Under the pieces are notes generated by a model, which was given only the letters and a program-made list of their open reading frames with translations, ran no database searches and was not told where the DNA came from. Below, in pieces: positions 1 through 6,763 of a stretch of 21,444 nucleotides of DNA. Source of the stretch: JAFTYO01 sp045611785 (GTDB taxonomy: Bacteria; Pseudomonadota; Alphaproteobacteria; RF32; CAG-239); NCBI GenBank assembly GCA_045611785.1, contig JAZKXV010000034.1, positions 1-21,444 on the forward strand. Direction: 5' to 3'. Numbering within the stretch: position 1 is the first letter of the stretch; each line of letters starts with the position of its first letter. The position numbers were made by a program, and so were the translations under genes.

Positions 1-726
1 TTCTTTTATCTTCTCAAGTAATACAGAAGCCGGTTCGTCATTTGGGTCTTGTTCAACTAATTTTCCTTGAATTGCTAAATCTAGTACCTTGTTCTTTAAT
101 CCATCTTTTAGTTTATTTATTTCTTCTTGGTTTTCTTTAACTACTTCAATTTGATTAAATATCTTTTCTATTTCTTCAACAATTCGTTTTTGTTCAGATA
201 GTGAAGGCAAACCAATCAGTAGATTATTAAATACCTCTTTATCAAGATGAGGTATTGCAGCACCTCGTTTATTTTGTCTTAATAATGTTTGATAATATTT
301 TAGTACATGTAAAATATAACTTTCATACATATTAGAGTTTATAACCAATTGTCTAAATGTAGAACCCATAATACCTTCTTCAGGAATTTTAAACACTTCG
401 CCAGAATTTTCTCCATCAACAAGAATAACGAAATCATTCTTATTTAAGATACATCCTTTACTAATGTATTCTTTTTCCTTTTTTCCTCTTAAGTATTTAA
501 CATCTAGATATGGTAAATTTGTATTATTAACTTCTTTTCCCTTTGTTAGGGTACAAATCAAAGGCAACCTGATTAATTCCCAATTATTCGGAATATCGAA
601 TGGGATTTCATCAGTAATATCCTTGGTTTCAGTACCTATCTTCTCATAATATTTGTTAAAAGAAATTATCCATTCTTCACTAATTACAAGAACAATTGTC
701 TTAAAAAAACTTTCTTCTATAAGAAA
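1..726 (-). pseudogene. hsdS: Type I restriction-modification specificity subunit (HsdS), 5'-truncated and running off the window
   Basis: Read on the minus strand, bases 726 to 1 form 242 sense codons with no stop at the left edge. The stretch contains KYYEKIGTETKDIT, then DEIPFDIPNNWE, then GLPSLSEQKRIVEEIEKIF, a coiled helix, and AIQGKLVEQDPNDEPASVLL. This is the signature of one target-recognition domain followed by the conserved dimerisation/HsdM-binding helix of HsdS. HsdS gives type I enzymes their DNA specificity. An in-frame TAA at 727-729 lies just upstream, and no ATG or GTG occurs before the homology begins at about 657, so the normal start is missing. It is therefore either a decayed gene or a silent specificity cassette of the kind swapped by recombination. 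No hsdM or hsdR is visible. The family call is sure; pseudogene versus cassette is not. Confidence 0.85.
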
Positions 727-872
727 TTAAGACACTACAATATTTTGAACAATCAAAAAAATCCCCGTATCTTCATTTTTTTGCGGACGAATTAGAAAAA
801 GCACGACAGGATGTGTTTATGATAACAAATAAACACATCTCTGAAAGGCTTATAAATGCTTGCAACAAATGA
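723..872 (+). pseudogene. Promoterless 49-codon reading-frame remnant containing the first direct repeat
   Basis: After a TAA at 720-722 an open frame of 49 codons runs to a TGA at 870-872 without an ATG near its beginning. It reads like protein (EIKTLQYFEQSKKSPYLHFF, then ADELEKARQDVF). The same frame reappears in the second repeat near 5830, where it reads FFADELKKVRQDVF and then stops. It overlaps the start of the next gene by 17 bases. I do not recognise the family. It may be the tail of a gene cut at the junction with hsdS, or the open frame may be incidental to a recombination site. Confidence 0.25.
773..820 (+). repeat. 48-bp direct repeat, copy 1
   Basis: This copy matches 5818-5865 at 44 of 48 positions in the same orientation. 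The core TTTTTTTGCGGACGAATTA is identical, as is CGACAGGATGT. The two copies enclose about 5 kb of accessory genes, and copy 2 abuts a tyrosine recombinase gene, so they may be recombination (att-like) sites. That role is inferred. Confidence 0.75.
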
Positions 873-1236
873 TAATTCCGATATTAAATCATCAGATTTA
901 AGCAATTTGATGTCATATTGCTATGGAACAGAACATTATTATACCAACCCAATACATTCATTCAAATATACAGATGGAGTAAAGATTTTCTGTGAAAATG
1001 CCCAAAGCTATTGGCTTTTGGATATAGTTAATAGTGTGTGTCGTTTCTATAAAAGAATGCACCAAGACCTTATAATCATCAAACTTGAAGTAAACAAAGA
1101 CAACAAAGCGTTCATTAGTTTTGAAGATACTTATGGCATTTTCTTTAATCAGATTGTTCCTTTTACAGATTGTCCAAAAGGTGAATGGATGTTTTATTTT
1201 AATGATAATGTATTTTTTTGGAATGGAGAGTACTAA
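856..1236 (+). CDS. DUF6876-like protein
   Basis: This is a 126-residue soluble protein. The ATG at 856 follows GAAAGG (842-847) at normal spacing. The features match what I know as DUF6876: an N-terminal YCYGTEHYYTNP segment, the block YTDGVKIFCENAQSYWLLDI near residues 37-56, a central beta-rich part, FTDCPKGEWMFYF, and a terminal aromatic EY. The family has no established function and is common in mobile or phage-like regions. The stop TAA shares its last base with the next ATG (TAATG), so the ankyrin gene is translationally coupled to it. A possible promoter is TTGAAC (745-750) with TATCTT (768-773) at 17 bp. It is the first intact gene of the repeat-flanked segment. Confidence 0.75.
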   Translation: MLATNDNSDIKSSDLSNLMSYCYGTEHYYTNPIHSFKYTDGVKIFCENAQSYWLLDIVNSVCRFYKRMHQDLIIIKLEVNKDNKAFISFEDTYGIFFNQIVPFTDCPKGEWMFYFNDNVFFWNGEY

Positions 1237-1691
1237 TGAATAAACTTTTAAGAGCATTTATAGAAAGAGATTTGAACAAAGCAAGAGAACTAATCAAACA
1301 AGGAGAAAACTTAAACGAACAATATAATGAGCATGGTTGGACACCTTTTTTATGGTTAGTAAAAGAATTTTACGAAGTTGAGATAGTTGAAGAGTTTATC
1401 AAATTAGGTGGAGACGTAAATCAATGCACAAAAGAAAACCTCTCGCCATTGATGATTGCTGTAACCCATAGAAGCTCGCCTGATGTGGTAGAACTACTCA
1501 TACAATATGGTGCAGATGTTGACCATCAAGACAACTATGGATATACTGCAATTATGAAACTATTAAAACACCCACAATTAGGCATGAGAAAATCTATCTT
1601 GCAAGCCTTGATAGACAATGGTTGCGACTTAACAACCTTACGAAACATCCAAGGCAAAACAGCAATGGATATGATTTTGGAGAAGATTTAG
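1236..1691 (+). CDS. Ankyrin-repeat protein
   Basis: This 151-residue protein consists almost wholly of ankyrin-type helix-loop-helix units. Recognisable pieces are LNKARELIKQGENLN, HGWTPFLWLVKE, IVEEFIKLGGDVN, LSPLMIAVTHRSSPDVVELL, IQYGADVDHQDNYGYTAIM and LIDNGCDLTTLRNIQGKTA, giving four to five repeats. Ankyrin repeats bind other proteins; in bacteria they occur in effectors, immunity proteins and phage-defence accessory proteins. No enzyme domain, signal peptide or membrane segment is present. I chose the ATG at 1236 because it overlaps the upstream stop in TAATG and follows GGAGAG; a TTG at 1218 is less likely. The pairing with the DUF6876 gene suggests a shared function, but nothing shows which. 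Confidence 0.85.
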   Translation: MNKLLRAFIERDLNKARELIKQGENLNEQYNEHGWTPFLWLVKEFYEVEIVEEFIKLGGDVNQCTKENLSPLMIAVTHRSSPDVVELLIQYGADVDHQDNYGYTAIMKLLKHPQLGMRKSILQALIDNGCDLTTLRNIQGKTAMDMILEKI

Positions 1692-1701
1692 ATTTTGCAT
1701 T

Positions 1702-2307
1702 TTAATCATTTAGAATATTTGTTCTTTTGATATAGTTATAGATTGTACTTCTATCAACTTTAAGCATTTTAGCAATTTGAGTTTTAGGTACGCCTTGTTC
1801 AATGAGAAGTTTTAAGTATTTTTGATTTCGTTCCATTTTTAATTTTTTAGATTTTGCACCTTGAGGACGACCAAGTTTTTTACCATTAGCTTTTAAGCGA
1901 GCAAGACTTTCTTTTACTCTTTCTTGTAAAAGACTTTTAGACAATTCGGCAGATAAGCCGAAAGCAAAAGCCAAAACTTTTGACTGGATATCTGCTCCAA
2001 GCCTGAAATTTTCTTTTAATGTCCATATTTGGCATTCTTTTTCTAAACAAACCTGCAATATGCCAATAACTTCTAACAAGTTTCTTCCTAATCTTGATAT
2101 TTCGGTTGTTATAAGAATATCTCCGGTTTTTAGTTTTTTAAGTAAATCGCCTAATTTTCTATCTTTAAGTTTTTTACTGCTTGATATCTTTTCTTCAACC
2201 CAAACATCTATGTTCATTTGGTTTTTAAGTGCAAATTGTTCAATAGCAAAGTGTTGATTTTCTTCATTTTGATGCGTAGTTGAAACACGGCAATATCCAT
2301 ATATCAT
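1702..2307 (-). CDS. Serine recombinase (resolvase/invertase family)
   Basis: This 201-residue site-specific recombinase has an N-terminal catalytic domain beginning MIYGYCRVST with the nucleophile at Ser9. It contains the family motif DILITTEISRLGRNLLEV (about residues 60-77), the long E-helix FAFGLSAELSKSLLQERV, the RLKANGKKLGRPQGAKS linker and a C-terminal helix-turn-helix (TQIAKMLKVDRSTIYNYI). The size and layout are those of small resolvases and DNA invertases, which bind inverted-repeat sites usually located next to their own gene. The upstream region here does contain inverted repeats (2332-2366). I chose the ATG at 2307 because AAAGGA sits 6 bases before it; an ATG at 2325 would place that Shine-Dalgarno inside the gene. 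It could resolve dimers, move the cassette or invert DNA; the sequence does not say which. Confidence 0.9.
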   Translation of the reverse strand: MIYGYCRVSTTHQNEENQHFAIEQFALKNQMNIDVWVEEKISSSKKLKDRKLGDLLKKLKTGDILITTEISRLGRNLLEVIGILQVCLEKECQIWTLKENFRLGADIQSKVLAFAFGLSAELSKSLLQERVKESLARLKANGKKLGRPQGAKSKKLKMERNQKYLKLLIEQGVPKTQIAKMLKVDRSTIYNYIKRTNILND

Positions 2308-2629
2308 TTTAGTTCCTTTATACATTGTTGCAAAAATAACTCATGTTATTTCAATGCGTTATTTTTATATTTATTAAAAACAATGTGGAAAATTAACCAA
2401 GGTTAAAAGTCAACAGATTTATTTCTTTTTGCACCATATAAAACTCTAATAAAAACAAGCAATTAAGAAAAAGTGTTTATTTTGTAATTTTATGTGTAAA
2501 AACCTTGGTTTTGATACAGATTGTTTATTGATAAAGATTTTATTCTTAGAGGTTGAATTATTAACACTACTCAAAGAAAAACATAACAACCTAAACATAT
2601 GCTGTCCTTCATATTAATTAGGAGTTTTT
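2308..2629. other. Gene-free, AT-rich divergent intergenic region
   Basis: About 320 bases separate the minus-strand recombinase start from the plus-strand genes. I see no coding frame. The region holds inverted repeats near the recombinase start, the short inverted repeat TTAACC-AA-GGTTAA (2393-2406) and a palindrome-like AACCTTGGTT (2501-2510). No convincing sigma-70 promoter stands out for either side. Confidence 0.5.
2332..2366. promoter_or_regulatory. Inverted-repeat cluster, candidate recombinase operator or res subsite
   Basis: AAAAATAAC (2332-2340) is matched by its complement twice: GTTATT at 2345-2350 and GTTATTTTT at 2358-2366. This gives nested inverted repeats about 25 bases upstream of the serine recombinase start. 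Resolvases bind such paired sites beside their own gene. That role here is inferred from position and symmetry. Confidence 0.35.
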
Positions 2630-2713
2630 GTGAGTTTGAAAGATAAAGAAATTCAATTTATCACATTCGAAGATGGAAAAGAAGCTAACAGAGAAGTTGT
2701 AAAATATAATTAA
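2630..2713 (+). CDS. Possible 27-residue small protein
   Basis: A short frame starts at GTG 2630 and ends at TAA 2711-2713. AGGAG lies at 2620-2624, five bases upstream, which is a good Shine-Dalgarno. The peptide (VSLKDKEIQFITFEDGKEAN and then REVVKYN) is charged and soluble with no known motif. It ends 25 bases before the start of the MORN-type gene, so it could be a leader ORF or the degraded start of a longer gene. The evidence is only the ribosome site and the protein-like composition. Confidence 0.35.
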   Translation: MSLKDKEIQFITFEDGKEANREVVKYN

Positions 2714-2738
2714 GATTATGAAAACAATGAGGTTTGAT

Positions 2739-3656
2739 ATGAAAAAAACTAAATTAATTTTGATAATTGTTTTATCAATTTGTGTTTCATCGGTATTGGT
2801 GTTTGCAATGATTTCACCTAAACAAAAACAGCATTTCGTTAGTAAAGCTAGATTTATCAAAGATGATATATCCGACTACTATTTGGCGATGATTTCACCT
2901 AAACAGAAACAGTATTTTTATAGTGAAATAACTAAAATAGAAGATAACGGCCGCAATTTGGCACGTGATTTAAATAACAATCCAATAACAGGTGTTGTTG
3001 TTAGTTACCGGACAAAAAAGCAAATCAGTAGTAAAGAGCCTTACAAAGATGGTAGATTAGATGGTGCATTAATCACATACTATGCAAATGGTCAGCTAGA
3101 GTCAAAAGCTTATTATAAAATGGGTATTCAACATGGAAGAAGTATAGAATATAATGAAAATGGCAATTTAGAGCTAGAAGAAATATATGTGAATGGTAAG
3201 TTAGACGGTCCTCAAAGAAAATATTACGAAAACGGTCAATTGTATTCTGTAAAAAATTATAAAGACGGTAAGAAGGATGGAACAGTTAAATATTTTACAG
3301 ATGATGGTTCATTAGAGAGTGAAGGATATTACAAAGATGATAAAGCTGTTGGAATACATAAAGGTTATTATAGCAGTGGTATGTTATCGTCTGAATGCTC
3401 TTATGAAGATGGAGAAAAGGATGGAATATGTAGAGAATATTATGAGCATGGTGTAGTAAAAAAAGAGCAAATGTATAAAAATGGAATGATGGACGGATTA
3501 TTTAAGAGCTACTATGAAAATGGTGTAGTAAAAGAAGAGATAAGGTTTAAAAATGGAATGATGGACGGATTAAGTACGAGATACAATAAAAATGGAAATA
3601 TCGAACGACAAACATATTTTGAAGAAAATAAATTGGTAGCTTATAAATATTATTAA
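2739..3656 (+). CDS. Membrane-anchored MORN_2-type repeat protein (YwqK-like)
   Basis: This 305-residue protein has an uncleaved-looking N-terminal hydrophobic segment (residues 5-24), a short duplicated spacer (MISPKQKQ twice, 27 residues apart) and then about nine repeats of 23-24 residues of the form YYENGQL...YKDGKKDG. These are MORN_2 repeats, seen in proteins named after B. subtilis YwqK and loosely called toxin-antitoxin antitoxins. The repeat domain would sit outside the inner membrane or in the periplasm. I chose the ATG at 2739 because TGAGG precedes it; the in-frame ATG at 2718 has no ribosome site. The last repeats are nearly identical at DNA level, implying recent expansion. The role is unknown; such repeats occur in effectors, immunity proteins and surface proteins. 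Confidence 0.8.
   Translation: MKKTKLILIIVLSICVSSVLVFAMISPKQKQHFVSKARFIKDDISDYYLAMISPKQKQYFYSEITKIEDNGRNLARDLNNNPITGVVVSYRTKKQISSKEPYKDGRLDGALITYYANGQLESKAYYKMGIQHGRSIEYNENGNLELEEIYVNGKLDGPQRKYYENGQLYSVKNYKDGKKDGTVKYFTDDGSLESEGYYKDDKAVGIHKGYYSSGMLSSECSYEDGEKDGICREYYEHGVVKKEQMYKNGMMDGLFKSYYENGVVKEEIRFKNGMMDGLSTRYNKNGNIERQTYFEENKLVAYKYY
2805..2917 (+). repeat. In-frame 81-bp-spaced duplication inside the MORN_2-type gene
   Basis: Bases 2805-2836 and 2886-2917 share 29 of 32 positions and both encode AMISPKQKQ. The 81-base offset is exactly 27 codons, so the frame is kept. It lengthens the juxtamembrane spacer and is unrelated to the MORN unit. Confidence 0.8.
3429..3572 (+). repeat. Two tandem 72-bp MORN_2 units, near identical
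   Basis: AAAAATGGAATGATGGACGG and the following ATTA occur identically at 3477-3500 and 3549-3572, and ATGGTGTAGTAAAA at 3448-3461 and 3520-3533. Both pairs have a 72-base (24-codon) period. Such recent tandem copies can vary in number by slippage or recombination without breaking the frame. Confidence 0.8.
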
Positions 3657-3715
3657 TATGACAAACTAAAAGCCTATTTTTAATCAGAATCATATTTTTT
3701 TAGATAAATAAAAAT

Positions 3716-4114
3716 ATGAGTATAAGAAATGTATTAAATAATTTAGGTTTAGTTCTATCAAAGAAAGACCAGATATTAAGAAGGCCTGATATTGGAACTA
3801 TTGTGATAAAAGATAGTGGGATTTGCACACATAATCATATTCCATTTACTTTGGAAAACCTTGTTAGACTTTGGACTGAGAATACTCGTTGGAAAATTAA
3901 ACATAGTGGACATCCCATATACATCTATAAAATCAAAATGATTGATTACAAATTTAACATTGTTGCCTTTGGATGGGATGAAACTCTTCAAAAGCCAGTT
4001 AAGTTAAATGGCTTATCTTATAATCAGTTGTTTAATGATGCTGTAAAGGTTGGAATTCGTCCACCAAACTCCAAGGTTAAACTGAATGCAGCAATAGAAG
4101 TATTAAGAGGATAA
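3716..4114 (+). CDS. Hypothetical protein, 132 residues
   Basis: I do not recognise this protein. It is soluble, basic and mixed alpha/beta, with no signal peptide or membrane segment. Its C-terminal third (LNGLSYNQLFNDAVKVGIRP, then PPNSKVKLNAAIEVLRG) looks like a small helical domain, and the middle (IYIYKIKMIDYKFNIVAFGW) looks like beta strands. The ATG at 3716 has no strong Shine-Dalgarno, so the start is uncertain. It lies 59 bases after the MORN_2-type gene, on the same strand, and converges on the pentapeptide gene with only one base between the two stop codons. A hairpin spanning both stops probably ends both transcripts. Confidence 0.65.
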   Translation: MSIRNVLNNLGLVLSKKDQILRRPDIGTIVIKDSGICTHNHIPFTLENLVRLWTENTRWKIKHSGHPIYIYKIKMIDYKFNIVAFGWDETLQKPVKLNGLSYNQLFNDAVKVGIRPPNSKVKLNAAIEVLRG

Positions 4115-4132
4115 GTTATTCTTTATCCTCTT
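4105..4132. terminator. Bidirectional hairpin covering two convergent stop codons
   Basis: AAGAGGATAA (4105-4114) and TTATCCTCTT (4123-4132) form a perfect 10-bp stem with an 8-base loop. The stem includes the stop of the plus-strand gene and the loop includes that of the minus-strand gene. T-rich bases follow on the plus side, but there is no long T tract. Confidence 0.6.
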
Positions 4133-5609
4133 TATATTTCTGTCTTAATTCCTTTAGTTTATCCCAATCTTTGGCTTTATAGGCTTGCAAAGCATCTACC
4201 GGATATTGGATATTTTTACCAACACCAGTATAAGGTATTGAATCTCTTGTTGTCATTTCTTTGTCTTTCTTTCGTTTCTGATTTAAGAAAGAAACTGATT
4301 TACCAAGAAAGTATGCTGCAAATTCCGATTTCAAATAACCTGTTTCATAAGCAACTTTGTATGCATCGTAATCAAATTTTGAAGTGTCGGTAACTTGTGT
4401 TAAACCTAAACTTACAATAGCTTGGTTATAATTATATTTTTGAAGTGTTTCTACAAGCGTTTGTTTGCTTTTCTTAATGTTTGGTATTTTTAATCCACTA
4501 AATGCCACATGATTGAAAGAGCAATTGTCTCCTAAAACTGTATTGGAAAAATTGAATGCATCATGGAAAACAATGTACGAAAAATCAGTTTTACAACTCA
4601 AATCAGCATTATTAAATGAAGCATTTTCAAATATTGAAGTGTCGGCAATCTTAAATATTGCATTTTCACTGAACTTACTATCGTTCATAGAAAGTGATAA
4701 ACAAGAAAACGATATATACAGACTTTTATTGAAGTTTACTTTATCGAAATCAAGATATCCTTTAACACGACAACTCGAAAATCTAAGAGTTTGTCTTACA
4801 ATTCCTCTTACTTCTAATCCTTTTTCAAAATAACAATTTCTAAATAGTATACTTGGAGATATACCTTTTGTTTTTAATTCTGGAAATTCACAACCTTCAA
4901 ATATAATACCCTGAATAATTCTAGTATTATCTTCCAATAAATGTTTTAGGTCGTCAGCATATTCTGTTTTGAATTGTTTGTTTATAAATGCTATTTCTAC
5001 TGTATAGTCAGTACGTTGTTGAAGTGCATATCCTTGTATTGCAGGAGTTACATCTAAAGCATCAATTGATGGAATAAACTTATATTGTTTTAATGCATTT
5101 TGAACTAATTCTTCAGGAAAATATTCCGAAAACATAAAAAATGTATCATTAAAAAATTTAATAAATCCCTCTGTTAATTCTTTCGGTAAATTTTTACCTA
5201 AATGTATTTCAGTTCCTATACAATATAAAAAGTAAGCAATATCGAATGATTTTAATAAAGAATCTTTAGCAATAACCGATTTACATTGAGTGAATAACCC
5301 TAATAAATCAGAACGATTTTCATAAGAAGTAACTTCTTTCCAATCAAAACCATCTTTGTATGCAGGAATTTCTACGAATTGTTGTAAAATATAAACTCTT
5401 TCCCATAAATTTGATAATTCAATTTTTCCTGTTTCTTGGTTTTTAAATCTATAGCATAAAAAAACGTCTGAATAACAACAGGAATTTAAAATTATTTTCA
5501 ATAAGTTTGGAAGGATATTACCTTTCCAATCAACTATAAAGTTTTTACAAGGTTCTTCTTGTCCATATAAAAGACGATTTTGTTCCTTCTTATTTGTAAA
5601 ACAATCCAT
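4116..5609 (-). CDS. Large pentapeptide-repeat-type protein
   Basis: This is a 497-residue soluble protein. Residues 1-230 are mainly helical and unrecognised (for example DGFDWKEVTSYENRSDLLGL). Residues 235-376 show a degenerate right-handed beta-helix pattern with an aromatic or leucine about every fifth position, such as FRNCYF, LRFSSCRVKG, FDKVNFNKSLYISFS, FENASFNNADLSCKTDFSYI and DAFNFSNTVLGDNCSFNHVAF. This resembles pentapeptide repeats. The C-terminus (380-497) is charged and helical and ends DWDKLKELRQKYKEDKE. The ATG at 5609 follows AGGAAA. Pentapeptide proteins are binding scaffolds; some mimic DNA, others occur in effectors or defence systems. A specific function cannot be given. 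It is the last gene before direct repeat copy 2 and is transcribed away from it. Confidence 0.65.
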   Translation of the reverse strand: MDCFTNKKEQNRLLYGQEEPCKNFIVDWKGNILPNLLKIILNSCCYSDVFLCYRFKNQETGKIELSNLWERVYILQQFVEIPAYKDGFDWKEVTSYENRSDLLGLFTQCKSVIAKDSLLKSFDIAYFLYCIGTEIHLGKNLPKELTEGFIKFFNDTFFMFSEYFPEELVQNALKQYKFIPSIDALDVTPAIQGYALQQRTDYTVEIAFINKQFKTEYADDLKHLLEDNTRIIQGIIFEGCEFPELKTKGISPSILFRNCYFEKGLEVRGIVRQTLRFSSCRVKGYLDFDKVNFNKSLYISFSCLSLSMNDSKFSENAIFKIADTSIFENASFNNADLSCKTDFSYIVFHDAFNFSNTVLGDNCSFNHVAFSGLKIPNIKKSKQTLVETLQKYNYNQAIVSLGLTQVTDTSKFDYDAYKVAYETGYLKSEFAAYFLGKSVSFLNQKRKKDKEMTTRDSIPYTGVGKNIQYPVDALQAYKAKDWDKLKELRQKYKEDKE

Positions 5610-5817
5610 TGTTTATTTCCTATAGTATAAATTATATAGAGATGATTATCATACAACATTTATAAAGTCTAGATTTTTAAAAATGTTAAAAAATGTATCT
5701 TTTTTAACATTATCCTTGTGTTGCTTGGCTTTCCTAGCGTTTTGAAAGTGACAGTTTTGACCTAAAATCTATAATGTTAAACTTTATATTTCAGCTAAAC
5801 TTTTTTTTACATTTTTA

Positions 5818-5865
5818 TCATTTTTTTGCGGACGAATTAAAAAAAGTGCGACAGGATGTTTTTAT
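5818..5865 (+). repeat. 48-bp direct repeat, copy 2
   Basis: This is the second copy of the 773-820 sequence, with four substitutions. It lies in the 280-base gap between the divergent pentapeptide gene and the tyrosine recombinase gene and ends 24 bases before that gene's ATG. It therefore also occupies the expected promoter or operator position of the recombinase. Confidence 0.75.
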
Positions 5866-5889
5866 AGTTAAAAATTGAAAGGGTTAGTT

Positions 5890-6471
5890 ATGGTAAACCA
5901 AGCATATTTAGATGATAAAAAAATTAAAGACATTTTGACTTATGTTTCCGGTATGAGACATTCCGAGCAAATACGAATGATGTTCTTTTGCTCCTTAAAT
6001 GGAATGAGGTCTATAAACTTCTGCTATCTTCAAATTAAAGTTGTCTATAATGCAGATGAAACTATTAAAGATGTAATTTGTCTTGATGCTGATAAAAACA
6101 AGGGCAAATTTGGTGCAAACTATTACTTAAACTCTCAAATTAAGAAAGAATTTAAGGAGTATTTGAAATTCTTAAAATCCCAAAATAGCGAATTAACACC
6201 TGAAACCTATATCTTTCGGTCGCAAAAACTCAATAAACCATATAATAGAGTGTCAATCAGCAGGATATTCTCAAATATCTATAAAAAGTTCAATATTGCC
6301 GGAGCAAGTCACCTAGGTAGGCATATGTTTGTTTCTAAGTTGGTTAACAGTGGTATAAATATATGTTTGGTTCAAAAACTCTCAAATCATAGAAATATTA
6401 GCACAACACAAAGGTATTTTAATTATAACTCCCAGATGCTCACAAATGCAGTGGAAAATATCAGGGTATAG
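5890..6471 (+). CDS. Short tyrosine recombinase (catalytic domain only)
   Basis: This 193-residue member of the phage integrase family carries the catalytic set in order: Arg40 in LNGMRSIN, His141 and Arg144 in ASHLGRHMFVSKL, His167 in KLSNHRNISTTQRY, and the nucleophile Tyr176. Lys73 may be the catalytic lysine. There is no N-terminal arm or core-binding domain, so it is about the size of FimB/FimE-type invertases rather than full integrases. The ATG at 5890 follows GAAAGGG (5877-5883); an upstream TTG at 5875 would place that site inside the gene. Its position beside one of two direct repeats and near a broken hsdS suggests it rearranges local DNA, either cassette excision or specificity switching. 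All catalytic residues are present, so it should be active. Confidence 0.9.
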   Translation: MVNQAYLDDKKIKDILTYVSGMRHSEQIRMMFFCSLNGMRSINFCYLQIKVVYNADETIKDVICLDADKNKGKFGANYYLNSQIKKEFKEYLKFLKSQNSELTPETYIFRSQKLNKPYNRVSISRIFSNIYKKFNIAGASHLGRHMFVSKLVNSGINICLVQKLSNHRNISTTQRYFNYNSQMLTNAVENIRV

Positions 6472-6620
6472 AAATTTACCCGTTTGTAATTTTAATGTAA
6501 GCTACATTTTAAGATAAAAGGGATTGAATGGATAATGATATTTTAGGACAATTCACCATATAAACTATTTTCTCAACACAGTTTTACATATTGAATTAAC
6601 GTGATATTGACGGTTAGCAT

Positions 6621-6636
6621 TGACGTATATACGTCA
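6621..6636. promoter_or_regulatory. Perfect 16-bp palindrome, possible operator
   Basis: TGACGTATATACGTCA is exactly self-complementary. Further TGACG half-sites lie at 6607-6612 (plus) and at 6807-6812, 6819-6824 and 6829-6833 (minus). Such clustering is typical of a regulator or recombinase binding region; the protein is unknown. Confidence 0.4.
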
Positions 6637-6737
6637 CTCCTAAAAATAGGCAAATTTTTTAAAAAAATTAATATGCTTTTTCAGCAATTTCAATGTTTTA
6701 ATTTTTTGGCTCTTACTAGCGGCACCAGTTTTTTATT

Positions 6738-6763
6738 AAGCCCTTATTTCAAGGGCTTTTTTT
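6738..6763 (+). terminator. Rho-independent terminator
   Basis: AAGCCCTT (6738-6745) pairs with AAGGGCTT (6751-6758) around ATTTC and is followed by a T tract to 6763. It is strong in the plus direction only. The nearest plus-strand gene ends 267 bases upstream (tyrosine recombinase), so it ends either that transcript or an unannotated small RNA. Confidence 0.75.

Noticed and set aside
2618..2860. 80-residue minus-strand frame over the start of the MORN_2-type gene
   Set aside because: It is antisense to a well-supported gene, has no Shine-Dalgarno and its hydrophobic composition is a complement artefact.
3429..3572. CRISPR-like array
   Set aside because: The repeats are in-frame coding units of a MORN_2-type protein without unique spacers, and no cas gene is present.
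4513..4833. 106-residue plus-strand frame inside the pentapeptide gene
   Set aside because: It is a shadow frame opposite a 497-residue gene with a ribosome site; the repeats of the real gene keep the opposite frame open.
6700..6730. tRNA-like 3' end (AGCGGCACCA) near the recombinase, as a possible att site
   Set aside because: No T-loop GTTCRA, no matching acceptor strand and no cloverleaf can be drawn upstream.
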